A stretch of DNA of 64,000 nt from Oscillospiraceae bacterium. Lineage in GTDB: Bacteria > Bacillota > Clostridia > Oscillospirales > Ruminococcaceae. The stretch covers positions 124,001 through 188,000 of the forward strand of contig JAFTTH010000009.1 in the NCBI GenBank assembly GCA_017466885.1, written 5' to 3'. A program made the translations under genes and the position numbers. Shown piece by piece: positions 34,308 to 42,102 of this stretch (positions within the stretch are counted from its first letter, which is position 1; each line of letters begins with the position of its first letter). Under the pieces are notes generated by a model. The model worked only from the letters and a program-made list of their open reading frames with translations, was not told where the DNA came from and ran no database searches.

Positions 34308-34784
34308 TCAATGGGGATGAGGTAGAGCAATAATTAGTACATTGGACCCACCTTTTTCATTTATTCTTTGATAAGCCTCAGGAATTTTGTCATCGCGACA
34401 CGCCCTGTCTTACGAAGAAATGATGGGACGATCAATTTCTACCACACGGGACTCACCTTTTCTTAAGATTCTTTTGCAAACTTCCATAAGTGCTTCATTG
34501 GAATCACCTGATCTATATTGAAGTCTTTCGGTCGGGCCGCTCCTGCAACCCTTCAGTTTACAAAAATACCTCTCTTTCGGAGATTTCCCTTCCCGCTCCG
34601 GATTTGCCTTAACTCAAACTTTGGCATTCATTATCGGCTAAACCGAACCAATCTCAATGGGATCACATTCACCAGTTTTTGACCTTTTTAGGCCACCGCA
34701 CAATCGGTGAACCGCAACGGGAAAGATATTGATTCATCAAGCTGACCCATTGGACTCACCCCTTTCCTTTCGGTTTCTTTTCAT
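34308..34784 (-). pseudogene. decayed gene of unknown family, 159 codons with five in-frame stops
   Basis: A consensus promoter (34806-34834), AAGGAG and ATG 34784 open a frame. The frame stays protein-like and ends in TGA at 34308, just before the terminator. It is broken at codons 16 and 17 (TGA TGA), 49 (TAG), 57 (TGA) and 125 (TAA). The best preserved part is codons 58-124, including SNEALMEVCKRILRKGES and VVEIDRP; codons 126-158 include PEAYQRINEKGGSNVLIIA. No frameshift is needed to join the pieces. I do not recognise the family. A nucleotide motif close to GGTGAGTCC occurs four times (34752-34760, 34500-34508, 34449-34457, 34344-34352), always in the same phase. The alternative is a structured noncoding RNA. 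Confidence 0.45.
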
Positions 34785-34805
34785 CTATCTCCTTGGTACG
34801 TCTAT

Positions 34806-34834
34806 ATAATAGCATATGTTTTTTGTTATGTCAA
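34806..34834 (-). promoter_or_regulatory. consensus promoter of the decayed minus-strand unit
   Basis: Minus strand TTGACA (34829-34834), 17-nt spacer, TATTAT (34806-34811). Its strength suggests that the about 500-nt transcript is still made. The AT-rich stretch 34835-34940 between this and the DUF1292 promoter holds nothing else recognised. Confidence 0.75.
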
Positions 34835-34940
34835 TAGTTTTTTTCAATTTTTTTAAAAAAATATATGTAACAAATTTCAGTATATTATTTGTGCAAAAAG
34901 GAAAGAGTAAAGAGAGTCTCCTTCTTCGGGAAAATAGGGA

Positions 34941-34969
34941 TTGACTTATGGCGGCAAATCGATTACAAT
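34941..34969 (+). promoter_or_regulatory. promoter of the DUF1292 gene
   Basis: TTGACT (34941-34946), 17-nt spacer, TACAAT (34964-34969), about 45 nt before the start codon. Confidence 0.65.
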
Positions 34970-35015
34970 AGTATGCGTAGGGAAATGAATTCCCGGATAT
35001 AAGGAGGATAAGAAA

Positions 35016-35348
35016 ATGGCCGAAGATATGAACATGGAAATGGATATGGACTATGGTGTGGATATCCTGACCCTGGTGGATGAGGACGGTGAGGAGCACG
35101 AGTTCGAGATCCTGGACCAGATTGAAGAGGATGGCGAGAATTACGTTGCCCTTCTCCCTGTGGCGGATAACCCTGATGAATATATCGACGCAGATGGCGA
35201 GCTGGTCATCCTGAAGGTGGATGGCGAAGGCGAGGACGAAGCCCTCATCTGGATCGAGGATGAAGAGGAGTTTGCCCGGGTTTCCGATATCTTTATGCAG
35301 CGGCTGAGCGACGAGTTTGACTTCGAAATGGAGCAGACTGAGGAATAA
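35016..35348 (+). CDS. DUF1292 domain protein
   Basis: 110 residues, extremely acidic. DUF1292 features are DILTLVDEDGEEHEFEILDQIE, YVALLPV, and the DEALIWIEDEEEFARVSDIF stretch. It is a small soluble protein of unknown function found widely in Clostridia and Bacilli (YrzB group). It is translated from ATG 35016 behind AAGGAGGATAAGAAA. The probable 6S RNA follows within 10 nt, so the two may share a primary transcript. Confidence 0.9.
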   Translation: MAEDMNMEMDMDYGVDILTLVDEDGEEHEFEILDQIEEDGENYVALLPVADNPDEYIDADGELVILKVDGEGEDEALIWIEDEEEFARVSDIFMQRLSDEFDFEMEQTEE

Positions 35349-35354
35349 GCCCGA

Positions 35355-35545
35355 TTCTCCTGCTGTGTGCGAATCCTTGCATGTATTTTAATCCAACACG
35401 TATTGAACGGGATCATGTCTCCGCGGGCGGGATTGCAGACCTCCCGGCTTAGCCGGACGAAGGGAGCGCGAAACCTGTGGGCATGGGTACCCACCCTATC
35501 GAAAGATGGGTTTCAATCTCGTGCAAGACGGCATGGCGGGAAAAG
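35355..35545 (+). ncRNA. ssrS: probable 6S RNA
   Basis: About 190 nt with no ORF. CCTGCTGTG near the 5' end pairs with CATGGCGGG near the 3' end as a closing stem, and a large interrupted middle contains GAACGGGATCATG, GCGGGCGGGATTGCAGACC, CTCCCGGCTTAGCCGG and AACCTGTGGGC. This layout and these segments match my memory of Clostridial 6S RNAs, which mimic an open promoter and sequester sigma-A RNA polymerase. A terminator follows directly. No separate promoter is evident. The assignment was not checked against a covariance model. Confidence 0.6.
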
Positions 35546-35552
35546 AATATTC

Positions 35553-35590
35553 ACACCCTGCTTCCGGCATCGGAGGCAGGGTGTTTTTCT
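35553..35590 (+). terminator. terminator after the probable 6S RNA
   Basis: ACACCCTGCTTCCG (35553-35566) pairs with CGGAGGCAGGGTGT (35571-35584) across a GCAT loop, followed by TTTTTC. It separates the RNA gene from the SLOG gene. Confidence 0.85.
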
Positions 35591-35603
35591 AAGGAGCCCT
35601 TCT

Positions 35604-36086
35604 ATGAAAACCTGCTTTTTCTCGGGACACCGGGTATTACCCGAAGGAATTGACCGTTCCCTCTCCACCCTTCTGCGGGAACGGATCTCCGATCTTTGCG
35701 AAAGCGGTGTGACGGAATTTATCTGCGGAGGTGCCATGGGGTTTGACCGGATGGCGGCGGAGGCAGTCCTTCATCTGAGGGACTGCTGGTATCCCCAAAT
35801 CAAGCTGATCCTTCTGCTCCCCTATCCCGACCAGTCGGAGCATTGGCCTGCCCCGGAGCAGGTTGCCTATCGCGAGATTCTCCGGCAGGCCGACCAGGTG
35901 CATTACACCGCCGAAGCATACTTTCCCGGCTGCTTTCATCTGCGGAATCAGCAAATGGCAGACCGGAGCGACTGCCTGATCTGCTACTGCAGAGAGGATT
36001 CCGGCGGCACCGCCGAAACAATCAAATACGCGAAAAAAAAGGGACTGCCCATCGCAAATCTCGCTGAGCTGATCCCTGAATATTAA
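35604..36086 (+). CDS. SLOG-family protein (DUF1273, YpsA-like)
   Basis: 160 residues from ATG 35604 behind AAGGAG. The start CFFSGHRVLPEG and the segment EFICGGAMGFDRMAAEAVL match DUF1273 proteins, members of the SLOG superfamily of nucleotide-binding Rossmann-like domains. YpsA of B. subtilis has been linked to cell division. SLOG proteins are often proposed to bind nucleotide-derived ligands, but the ligand here is unknown. Confidence 0.85.
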   Translation: MKTCFFSGHRVLPEGIDRSLSTLLRERISDLCESGVTEFICGGAMGFDRMAAEAVLHLRDCWYPQIKLILLLPYPDQSEHWPAPEQVAYREILRQADQVHYTAEAYFPGCFHLRNQQMADRSDCLICYCREDSGGTAETIKYAKKKGLPIANLAELIPEY

Positions 36087-36137
36087 AAGCGTTTCTCCCA
36101 TTGGTTGCAAGCCAATCAGAGAAACGCTTTCTTCTTT
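36086..36137. terminator. shared terminator after the SLOG gene and the lipoprotein gene
   Basis: AAAGCGTTTCTC (36086-36097) pairs with GAGAAACGCTTT (36119-36130), with an inner ATTGG/CCAAT helix, followed by CTTCTTTATT. It lies between convergent genes. Confidence 0.85.
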
Positions 36138-37134
36138 ATTCCACCGAACCGATGGCGGCAAAGCAGTACCGCACTGTTCCGCAATATTTCTCAGAACGGT
36201 TCCAAACTGCAACCACCTCATAAATTCTGCTACCATTGGGTAGCTGTGCTGAAAAAGCAGTCTCAGGACCATCAAGGGGGATCCATTCTTCCTCCGCATC
36301 GGTTCCGCCCCAGGAATCGGCGTCCCAGCAGGACAGGGTCATCTTATCCGGAGTAGTCTCCCAATGGAAGGACACCTTTCCCTCTTCTGTAGAGGAAAAC
36401 ACCAGGGGGGTCATTTTCCCCTTCATTTCCAGCGGGTGGGGCGCATCCGCTTCAATGGAGATATTTTTCTCTCCGTCGTAATACATCCAGGAGGTGCCTC
36501 CCTGGATCGCCGGAATGGATGAAGCGTTGTTTTTCACTCTCAAGGCAGGAGGCGCTTTCAGGATCTTTTCATCCCCGGTTGGGGCTTCCTCCGGCTCTTT
36601 TTCGGGTGGGGTGGAGAACTTATCCCAACCCCGCATTCCTTCGGGCAGGAGAGGATAAATTTTGCTGAAATCCAGCCGTTCCCCCGCTTCCTCCAGCGTC
36701 ATAAACTCGCCTGTTTCCTCGCAGTAGAGATAGACCGCATAAGCGGAAGGAAAATAGATGCAGGAGTTTGAGATCCGGAATCCCTGATAGGATTCCTCAA
36801 TAATGGCACAATCCGCCGTAGCACCCTCATAGAGGATGCGGTAAACATCATACTCCCCTGCTTTGCCAAACCATTCTGCTTCGCAGGGCAGGTCTTTCGG
36901 TTCTTCAGTTTGAAAGAACTCGGAAAGGCATTTTCGATATGCCTCGATTGCTTTGGCAGGATCTGGCGAAAGGATCAGCTGACTTTCCGCAGGCGAGGCG
37001 GTTCCCCCACCGGACGGAGCGGTGTTCTGGAAGCTGCCTTCGCTTGCTTCCGCCGCAACACAGCCCGCCAGAGCGCTACACAGTAACGCGATTGCGAGAG
37101 CCAATATCCAGAAACGGTCCTTCGTTCGATTCAT
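36136..37134 (-). CDS. uncharacterised lipoprotein of the ECF-sigma module
   Basis: 332 residues from ATG 37134 (GAGGG 6 nt upstream). It has a lipoprotein signal ending LAGC, then a low-complexity Ser/Gly/Ala spacer. The mature part has no domain I recognise, with several Cys, Trp and Tyr residues and a Pro/Glu-rich hinge near the middle. It starts 20 nt after the anti-sigma-like gene on the same strand, so it is probably part of that operon and may be exported to the cell surface in the same response. Confidence 0.65.
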   Translation of the reverse strand: MNRTKDRFWILALAIALLCSALAGCVAAEASEGSFQNTAPSGGGTASPAESQLILSPDPAKAIEAYRKCLSEFFQTEEPKDLPCEAEWFGKAGEYDVYRILYEGATADCAIIEESYQGFRISNSCIYFPSAYAVYLYCEETGEFMTLEEAGERLDFSKIYPLLPEGMRGWDKFSTPPEKEPEEAPTGDEKILKAPPALRVKNNASSIPAIQGGTSWMYYDGEKNISIEADAPHPLEMKGKMTPLVFSSTEEGKVSFHWETTPDKMTLSCWDADSWGGTDAEEEWIPLDGPETAFSAQLPNGSRIYEVVAVWNRSEKYCGTVRYCFAAIGSVE

Positions 37135-37154
37135 ACACAACCCTCTTTTCGTGA

Positions 37155-37958
37155 TTATTGTAACGATCCGATGAAATCATCAAGCATTTGCAGTTCCTTT
37201 GGAGAAATCACAAGATATCCCATTCCCAAATCATCCGAAAGGGCGATCCCTTCTGCTGTGATCATCAAGGTTACGGTAATCTCCCCCGGATAGCAGATTT
37301 CCACCTTACACAAAAGATCGGCATTCCAAAAGGAAGGTGGAATCTCCCTTCCTTCCCCAAGCTCTCCCACCGCCAGCAGCCGCTCGCAAAAGGCGGTGAT
37401 CTTTTCCATGCCATCCGCTTCGTCAGATTTCAGACAGATATCCGAAGCATCCTCGCCCGCGGGGTAGATTGTGATTGTGCTTGGAATGGCGTAATTATCC
37501 CGGTTGGAATGATCCTTTGGGAGAAATATCTGTTCGAAAATGGGACGCCCTTCTACCAACTCTACACGGGACGTTGTGTTACCGGAGGTAGAGGAAATGG
37601 CTTCTGTCCCTATTGTTGTTCCGGAGCCGGAAACGCACATTTGATCGGAAGCCACCTCGTTTTGGTTGACGCTCGACGAGGAATCGTACTGCTCGAACAC
37701 ACCGTCATCCGCGGCTTCCGAGCGAATTGCTCCTTCCCCCATTGCATCAGAGGTCCCACCGATATGGCCACCCGATCCGAAGTCACCGGTGGGGGGTGTA
37801 AATCCGAAATTCCCCGAAAGGAGGATCGTTGCAACCACAGCAATCGCGCAAACTGTTCCGCAAGCGGCGGTGATCCGTTTCCGGTTTACCCGGCGCTGAT
37901 ACAGATATTCCGTTTCTTTATCCCGGATAAGCTGAAGAAATGCCTCTTCACTTCTCAT
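37155..37958 (-). CDS. putative anti-sigma factor with a single membrane segment
   Basis: 267 residues. A short cytoplasmic N-terminus (about 28 residues) is followed by one membrane segment (TVCAIAVVATILL) and a Ser/Gly/Thr-rich extracellular part. The ATG overlaps the stop of an ECF sigma gene by 4 nt (ATGA), the usual sigma/anti-sigma coupling. No zinc anti-sigma (HXXXCXXC) motif is seen, so the sigma-binding mode is inferred from context. The layout is like the protein at 62944-63696. Confidence 0.7.
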   Translation of the reverse strand: MRSEEAFLQLIRDKETEYLYQRRVNRKRITAACGTVCAIAVVATILLSGNFGFTPPTGDFGSGGHIGGTSDAMGEGAIRSEAADDGVFEQYDSSSSVNQNEVASDQMCVSGSGTTIGTEAISSTSGNTTSRVELVEGRPIFEQIFLPKDHSNRDNYAIPSTITIYPAGEDASDICLKSDEADGMEKITAFCERLLAVGELGEGREIPPSFWNADLLCKVEICYPGEITVTLMITAEGIALSDDLGMGYLVISPKELQMLDDFIGSLQ

Positions 37959-38500
37959 AGGGAATACCCCTCCTTTTCCAATACTGCTTTGACCGCTTTC
38001 TTACCCCTGTAGAGGAGGTTGGTCATCTGTTTTTCGTTTTTCTTCATCACGCGGCCTGCATCCCGGTAGGAAAGCTCTTCAAAATAAACCAGATGGAGTG
38101 CAACGCGATAATCCTCCGGAATGGCATTCAAGGCGCGGTGAAGGGCACGGTGAAGATCATCCCGAATGATCCGGTCGGCAAGAAGCTCCTCATCCGTAGA
38201 GGGTTCCTGCTGCTCCGGAAAGGGCTGGAGCCGTTTCTGGCGTTTTTGAAAATTGAGCGCACGGGACCGACCTATCATAAACAGATAGGTTTTCATAGAC
38301 GATCTGAAGTTATAACGATGCCGATGTACCAAAAGCTCTACAAAGACATCTGCGGCAATATCCTCCGCCGAGGAGATATTCCGCACATACCGATTCAAAA
38401 AGAAGATCAATGGCTGGCGGTACAAGCGCACAAGCTCGTCAAACGCCGCCTTCTCCCCCTCCAGATATCGGCGGTAGAGTTCTGCTCCGCGGTCCTCCAT
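37955..38500 (-). CDS. ECF-family RNA polymerase sigma factor
   Basis: 181 residues. Region 2 is AAFDELVRLYRQPLIFFLNRYV...SAEDIAADVFVELL; region 4 is IPEDYRVALHLVYFEELSYRDAGRVM with the helix-turn-helix. An acidic linker joins them. It is presumably held inactive by the membrane protein encoded downstream. The target promoter cannot be deduced, although the region upstream of 38500 should hold an autoregulatory copy. Confidence 0.9.
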   Translation of the reverse strand: MEDRGAELYRRYLEGEKAAFDELVRLYRQPLIFFLNRYVRNISSAEDIAADVFVELLVHRHRYNFRSSMKTYLFMIGRSRALNFQKRQKRLQPFPEQQEPSTDEELLADRIIRDDLHRALHRALNAIPEDYRVALHLVYFEELSYRDAGRVMKKNEKQMTNLLYRGKKAVKAVLEKEGYSL

Positions 38501-38633
38501 TCGCGCCTCCTATAGATTCGTATTTCCGAATCTCTGCCCTTCGATTATTATACAATCGAAACGGCAAAACCTCTCACAAAAAAATCCGCAGACCTGAAAT
38601 GAATCAGATCTGCGGATAAGTAGCAGGGAATAA

Positions 38634-40718
38634 TTATTCCTCAGTGGCTTCTGCAGCAGGAGCTTCCTCCGCCTCGGCAGGAGCAGCGGGCTCCAGCAGA
38701 GCACGGATCGAAAGGCTGATGCGCTTGCGATCAAAGTCAACATCGGTGATCTTGGCATTGACCTCCTGACCAACAGAGAGAACATCCTGCGGCTTGGCAA
38801 CGTGACGATCAGCGATCTGAGAAATATGGATCAGGCCATCAATGCCGGGAATGATCTCGGCAAAGGCGCCAAAAGCGGTCATACCGGCAATCTTGGCGGT
38901 AACAGTCTGACCGACCTCATAGTTGGCCTTGAAGATCTCCCAGGGGTTATCCTCGGCCTTCTTGAAGCCAAGAGAGATCTTTTTCTTCTCGGCATTGAGG
39001 TCCTTAATGTAAACCTCTACGGTATCCCCAACCTTAACAACCTCAGAGGGATGCTTGATCCGGGACCAGGAAAGCTCGGTGATATGGATCATACCGTCAG
39101 TTCCGCCAATGTCAACAAAGGCACCGTAAGAAGTGAGGGATTTAACGGTTCCGGTATAAACCTGACCGACCTCAAGGCTCTCCCACAGGGCTGCTTCCTT
39201 CGCCTTCCGCTCCTCGCGGGCAACGGCACGAATCGAGCCGACAGCACGCTTTCTGCCGCGGTTGGTTTCCAGGATCTTGAGCCGGACAGGCTGCTTGAGC
39301 AGGCTCTCCAGGGCCTCATCTCTCCGCTCGGTTGCCTGAGAAGCAGGAAGGAATACACGGACACCATTGCACAGAGCCAAAACACCGCCCTTGATGACCT
39401 CGATGACAACTGCATCCAGGATCTCCCCGGTCTCAGCTGCATTCATGACCTTTTCAAAGCCGGCGATTGCATCCACGCGCTTCTTGGAAAGGGTGATGAT
39501 GCCATCCACGTCATTGACACGAACTGCGATCAAATCGATCTGGTCACCGATATGATACGCCTCTTTGATCTTGAAGGACGGATCATCCGAAAGCTCCGCC
39601 AGGGGAACAAAGCCCGCCTGCTTCGCACCGAGATCGATCTGAAGCTCTGCCGGAGTAATGCCCACAACATAGCCGGTGACTCTTTCTCCAGTGTAAATCC
39701 GCTTCAGGGACTGCTCGGAATGCTCCAGAACCTCCTCAAAGCTCATACCGGTAAAATCGATCTCTTCGGCCGCGGGAGCTTCCTCCTTGACCACCTCTGC
39801 CACAGCTTCCTCAGCCGCGGCGGTTTCAGCCGTTGCTTCGGTCACAGTAGTTTCGGCTGCCTCGTTCAGAATCTCGCTCATAGTTTGTTGTACCTCCTTA
39901 ATTATACAGGCCGGTGTTGAAGCACCAGCTGTTAGACCAATTATAGGGTTCTGCAGGCCATCCAGCAGATCCCGCGGCAGCATATCTGCCGTTTCAATCA
40001 GGTATGTGGGGCAAAACTCCCGGCATACCTTTGCAAGGCTGGCGGTATTCGAGCTTTCGCTCCCGCCGACAACGATCATTAAATCGGATTTTGAGGCAAG
40101 CTCTCTGGCCTCTTTTTGCCGATTCATTGTCGCATTACATATTGTATCAAAGATCAAGAGATTTGTATATAGTTTTTTTGCGATTTCTCGCGATTTTTCC
40201 CATCGCTCGGCATGAAAGGTGGTTTGCGCAACCAAAATTTTGGCATTTTCACGAATTTCGGGGTCCTCTGCCAGGGCACAAAGCTCCTCTTCATTGGCAA
40301 AAACAAAGGATCTTACCTTACAATGCCCCTGAATCCCAATCACTTCAGGGTGATTTTTATCCCCTGCGATAAGAACGATCTCTTTTCCCTGAGCCTCATC
40401 CCGGACGATTTTATGGATCTTTGCAACAAATGGACAGGTAGCATCCACATACCGAACCTTCAAGTCCTCTGCTTCCCGGTAGACACTTTCCGGTACACCG
40501 TGCGACCGGATGACCAGGACACTGCCCTCCGGCACCTCCGACGGTGAGGAAACAATCACCACTCCCCGGTCTGCGAGCTGAGCGACCAACTGCGGATTAT
40601 GGATAATGGGGCCGAGGGTGCAAACCTTCTCCCCCTGCTCCAGCAGCTGGTAGACCATCTGGACGCCCCGATCCACCCCAAAGCAAAAGCCGGCGGATTT
40701 TGCAACTGTAATCGACAT
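38634..40718 (-). CDS. ispH-rpsA: IspH - ribosomal protein S1 fusion
   Basis: 694 residues from ATG 40718. Residues 1 to about 280 are 4-hydroxy-3-methylbut-2-enyl diphosphate reductase, the last step of the MEP isoprenoid pathway, with the three [4Fe-4S] cysteines in GFCFGV (Cys12), DATCPFV and DTICNAT. An acidic Ala/Glu-rich linker (about 290-330) leads to four S1 RNA-binding repeats (starting near [32 protein letters not shown]). The fusion is known from Clostridia. GTG 40724 is an alternative start that overlaps the plsC stop; the ATG has better spacing from GGAGG (10 nt). Confidence 0.95.
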   Translation of the reverse strand: MSITVAKSAGFCFGVDRGVQMVYQLLEQGEKVCTLGPIIHNPQLVAQLADRGVVIVSSPSEVPEGSVLVIRSHGVPESVYREAEDLKVRYVDATCPFVAKIHKIVRDEAQGKEIVLIAGDKNHPEVIGIQGHCKVRSFVFANEEELCALAEDPEIRENAKILVAQTTFHAERWEKSREIAKKLYTNLLIFDTICNATMNRQKEARELASKSDLMIVVGGSESSNTASLAKVCREFCPTYLIETADMLPRDLLDGLQNPIIGLTAGASTPACIIKEVQQTMSEILNEAAETTVTEATAETAAAEEAVAEVVKEEAPAAEEIDFTGMSFEEVLEHSEQSLKRIYTGERVTGYVVGITPAELQIDLGAKQAGFVPLAELSDDPSFKIKEAYHIGDQIDLIAVRVNDVDGIITLSKKRVDAIAGFEKVMNAAETGEILDAVVIEVIKGGVLALCNGVRVFLPASQATERRDEALESLLKQPVRLKILETNRGRKRAVGSIRAVAREERKAKEAALWESLEVGQVYTGTVKSLTSYGAFVDIGGTDGMIHITELSWSRIKHPSEVVKVGDTVEVYIKDLNAEKKKISLGFKKAEDNPWEIFKANYEVGQTVTAKIAGMTAFGAFAEIIPGIDGLIHISQIADRHVAKPQDVLSVGQEVNAKITDVDFDRKRISLSIRALLEPAAPAEAEEAPAAEATEE

Positions 40719-40720
40719 TG

Positions 40721-41320
40721 TCACCGGGCCTCCTCATCCAAAAGTGCGACGATCTTTTCCATCATCATTCCGCTGGCGGCGCGAAGAGCTGCGGCGCTTC
40801 TCCCCTCCACTCCGAAAGAAGCCGGGTCAATGGGCTCACCGAACCGGATGGTAATTTTGCTGCGGAACCCAATCTTTTTCGGGGCAGTAATCCCCACCGG
40901 AACAATCTTTGCACCGATGGAGCAGGCAACCAGCACTGCGCCCGCCTTGGCGCGTCCCGGTTTTCCGGTGGTAGAGCGAGTCCCCTCCGGGAAGATCACA
41001 ACATTTTCGCCCTTTTTGAGGAGCTCCTCCGCATAGCCCAAGGCATTTCCGTCCACAATGTTGCGGTTGATTGGGAACGCGCCCAAGCTACGGATCAGCC
41101 AACCAAAGAGCTTATTCTTAAATAGAGAATCCTTTGCAACGTAATTCAGTTTCCGGTGAATGGGAATAGAAAGAATAACCGGATCAATATAACTGCGGTG
41201 GTTGGCCGCAAGAATATATCCGCCTTCCTGGGGGAGGTTTTCCACTCCCTCAAACTTCAACCGAAAGGCAATATACATTGCGGGCGGAGCAACCACCCGC
41301 GCAAGAGGGTAAAGATTCAT
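40721..41320 (-). CDS. plsC: 1-acyl-sn-glycerol-3-phosphate acyltransferase
   Basis: 199 residues. The acyltransferase motifs are present: NHRSYIDP (HX4D catalytic pair) and VVIFPEGTRS, plus PVGITAPKK. An N-terminal hydrophobic helix suggests membrane association. It acylates lysophosphatidic acid to phosphatidic acid. It lies between cmk and ispH-rpsA, overlapping the start of the latter; cmk-plsC-ispH is a common Clostridial gene order. Confidence 0.93.
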   Translation of the reverse strand: MNLYPLARVVAPPAMYIAFRLKFEGVENLPQEGGYILAANHRSYIDPVILSIPIHRKLNYVAKDSLFKNKLFGWLIRSLGAFPINRNIVDGNALGYAEELLKKGENVVIFPEGTRSTTGKPGRAKAGAVLVACSIGAKIVPVGITAPKKIGFRSKITIRFGEPIDPASFGVEGRSAAALRAASGMMMEKIVALLDEEAR

Positions 41321-41388
41321 CTGAAATCCACAACGGTCAGAGACTTCCGTCTTCGGCCTTCTCCTTTACGGAATTGTCCAGGTCAGCT

Positions 41389-42069
41389 TTATTCGGCCAG
41401 TGCGGCACGAACAGTATTGATTACCAGCTGGATGGATTCTTCCAAATTATAGTTTGTGGTATCCACAAGAATAGCATCGTCTGCACGGCGCAGAGGAGCA
41501 ATGGGACGGTTCATATCGTTTTCGTCCCGACGAATGACATCCTGCAGAACACTCTCGTACTCTGCCGCCTCACCCTTCTCCACCAGCTCCAAATATCTCC
41601 GCTGGGCGCGGACGCCGGCATCGGCGGTCAGATAGATTTTAACGGTGGCCTCCGGCAGGACAACCGTTCCAATATCCCGCCCATCCATAATCACGTGATG
41701 GGTGCGGGCCAGAGAGCGCTGGAGCTCCAGAAGCCGCTCCCGGACAGCCGGCTTTGCCGAAACATCCGACGCAGCCATAGAGACCTCCGGGGTACGGATC
41801 AAGCCGGAGACATCCTCCCCATTCAGGTAAACGTGCTGGACGCCCTCCTCGTGGGTCAGTTCGACGGACATTCCCTCCATCGCGCTGCGGATCTCATCCT
41901 CTGATCCGGTGCTCTTCCCCGCCCGAAGAACGTGAAGCCCAATGGCCCGGTAGAGGGCACCGGTATCCACGTAAAGATACCCCAGGGCTTCCGCCGCTTT
42001 TCTTGCAATGGTGCTTTTGCCGGCGCCTGCAGGGCCGTCAATCGCAACAGAGATCATTTTTGAATCCAT
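41389..42069 (-). CDS. cmk: (d)CMP kinase
   Basis: 226 residues from ATG 42069 (10 nt after GAGG; a GTG three codons earlier is too close). P-loop DGPAGAGKSTIARKAA, VDTGALYRAIG (nucleotide binding), DGRDIGTVVLPEA and YLTADAGVRAQRRYLEL are typical. It phosphorylates CMP and dCMP. It starts the cmk-plsC-ispH/rpsA run. Confidence 0.96.
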   Translation of the reverse strand: MDSKMISVAIDGPAGAGKSTIARKAAEALGYLYVDTGALYRAIGLHVLRAGKSTGSEDEIRSAMEGMSVELTHEEGVQHVYLNGEDVSGLIRTPEVSMAASDVSAKPAVRERLLELQRSLARTHHVIMDGRDIGTVVLPEATVKIYLTADAGVRAQRRYLELVEKGEAAEYESVLQDVIRRDENDMNRPIAPLRRADDAILVDTTNYNLEESIQLVINTVRAALAE

Positions 42070-42102
42070 TTGATTCACACCTCAAATCCATAAGGATTGT
42101 TC

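Noticed and set aside
34258..34834. tmRNA, RNase P RNA or SRP RNA in the gap before the DUF1292 gene
   Set aside because: None of the conserved core segments of these RNAs is present (no GAGGAAAGTCC, no tRNA-like ends, no SRP tetraloop helix).
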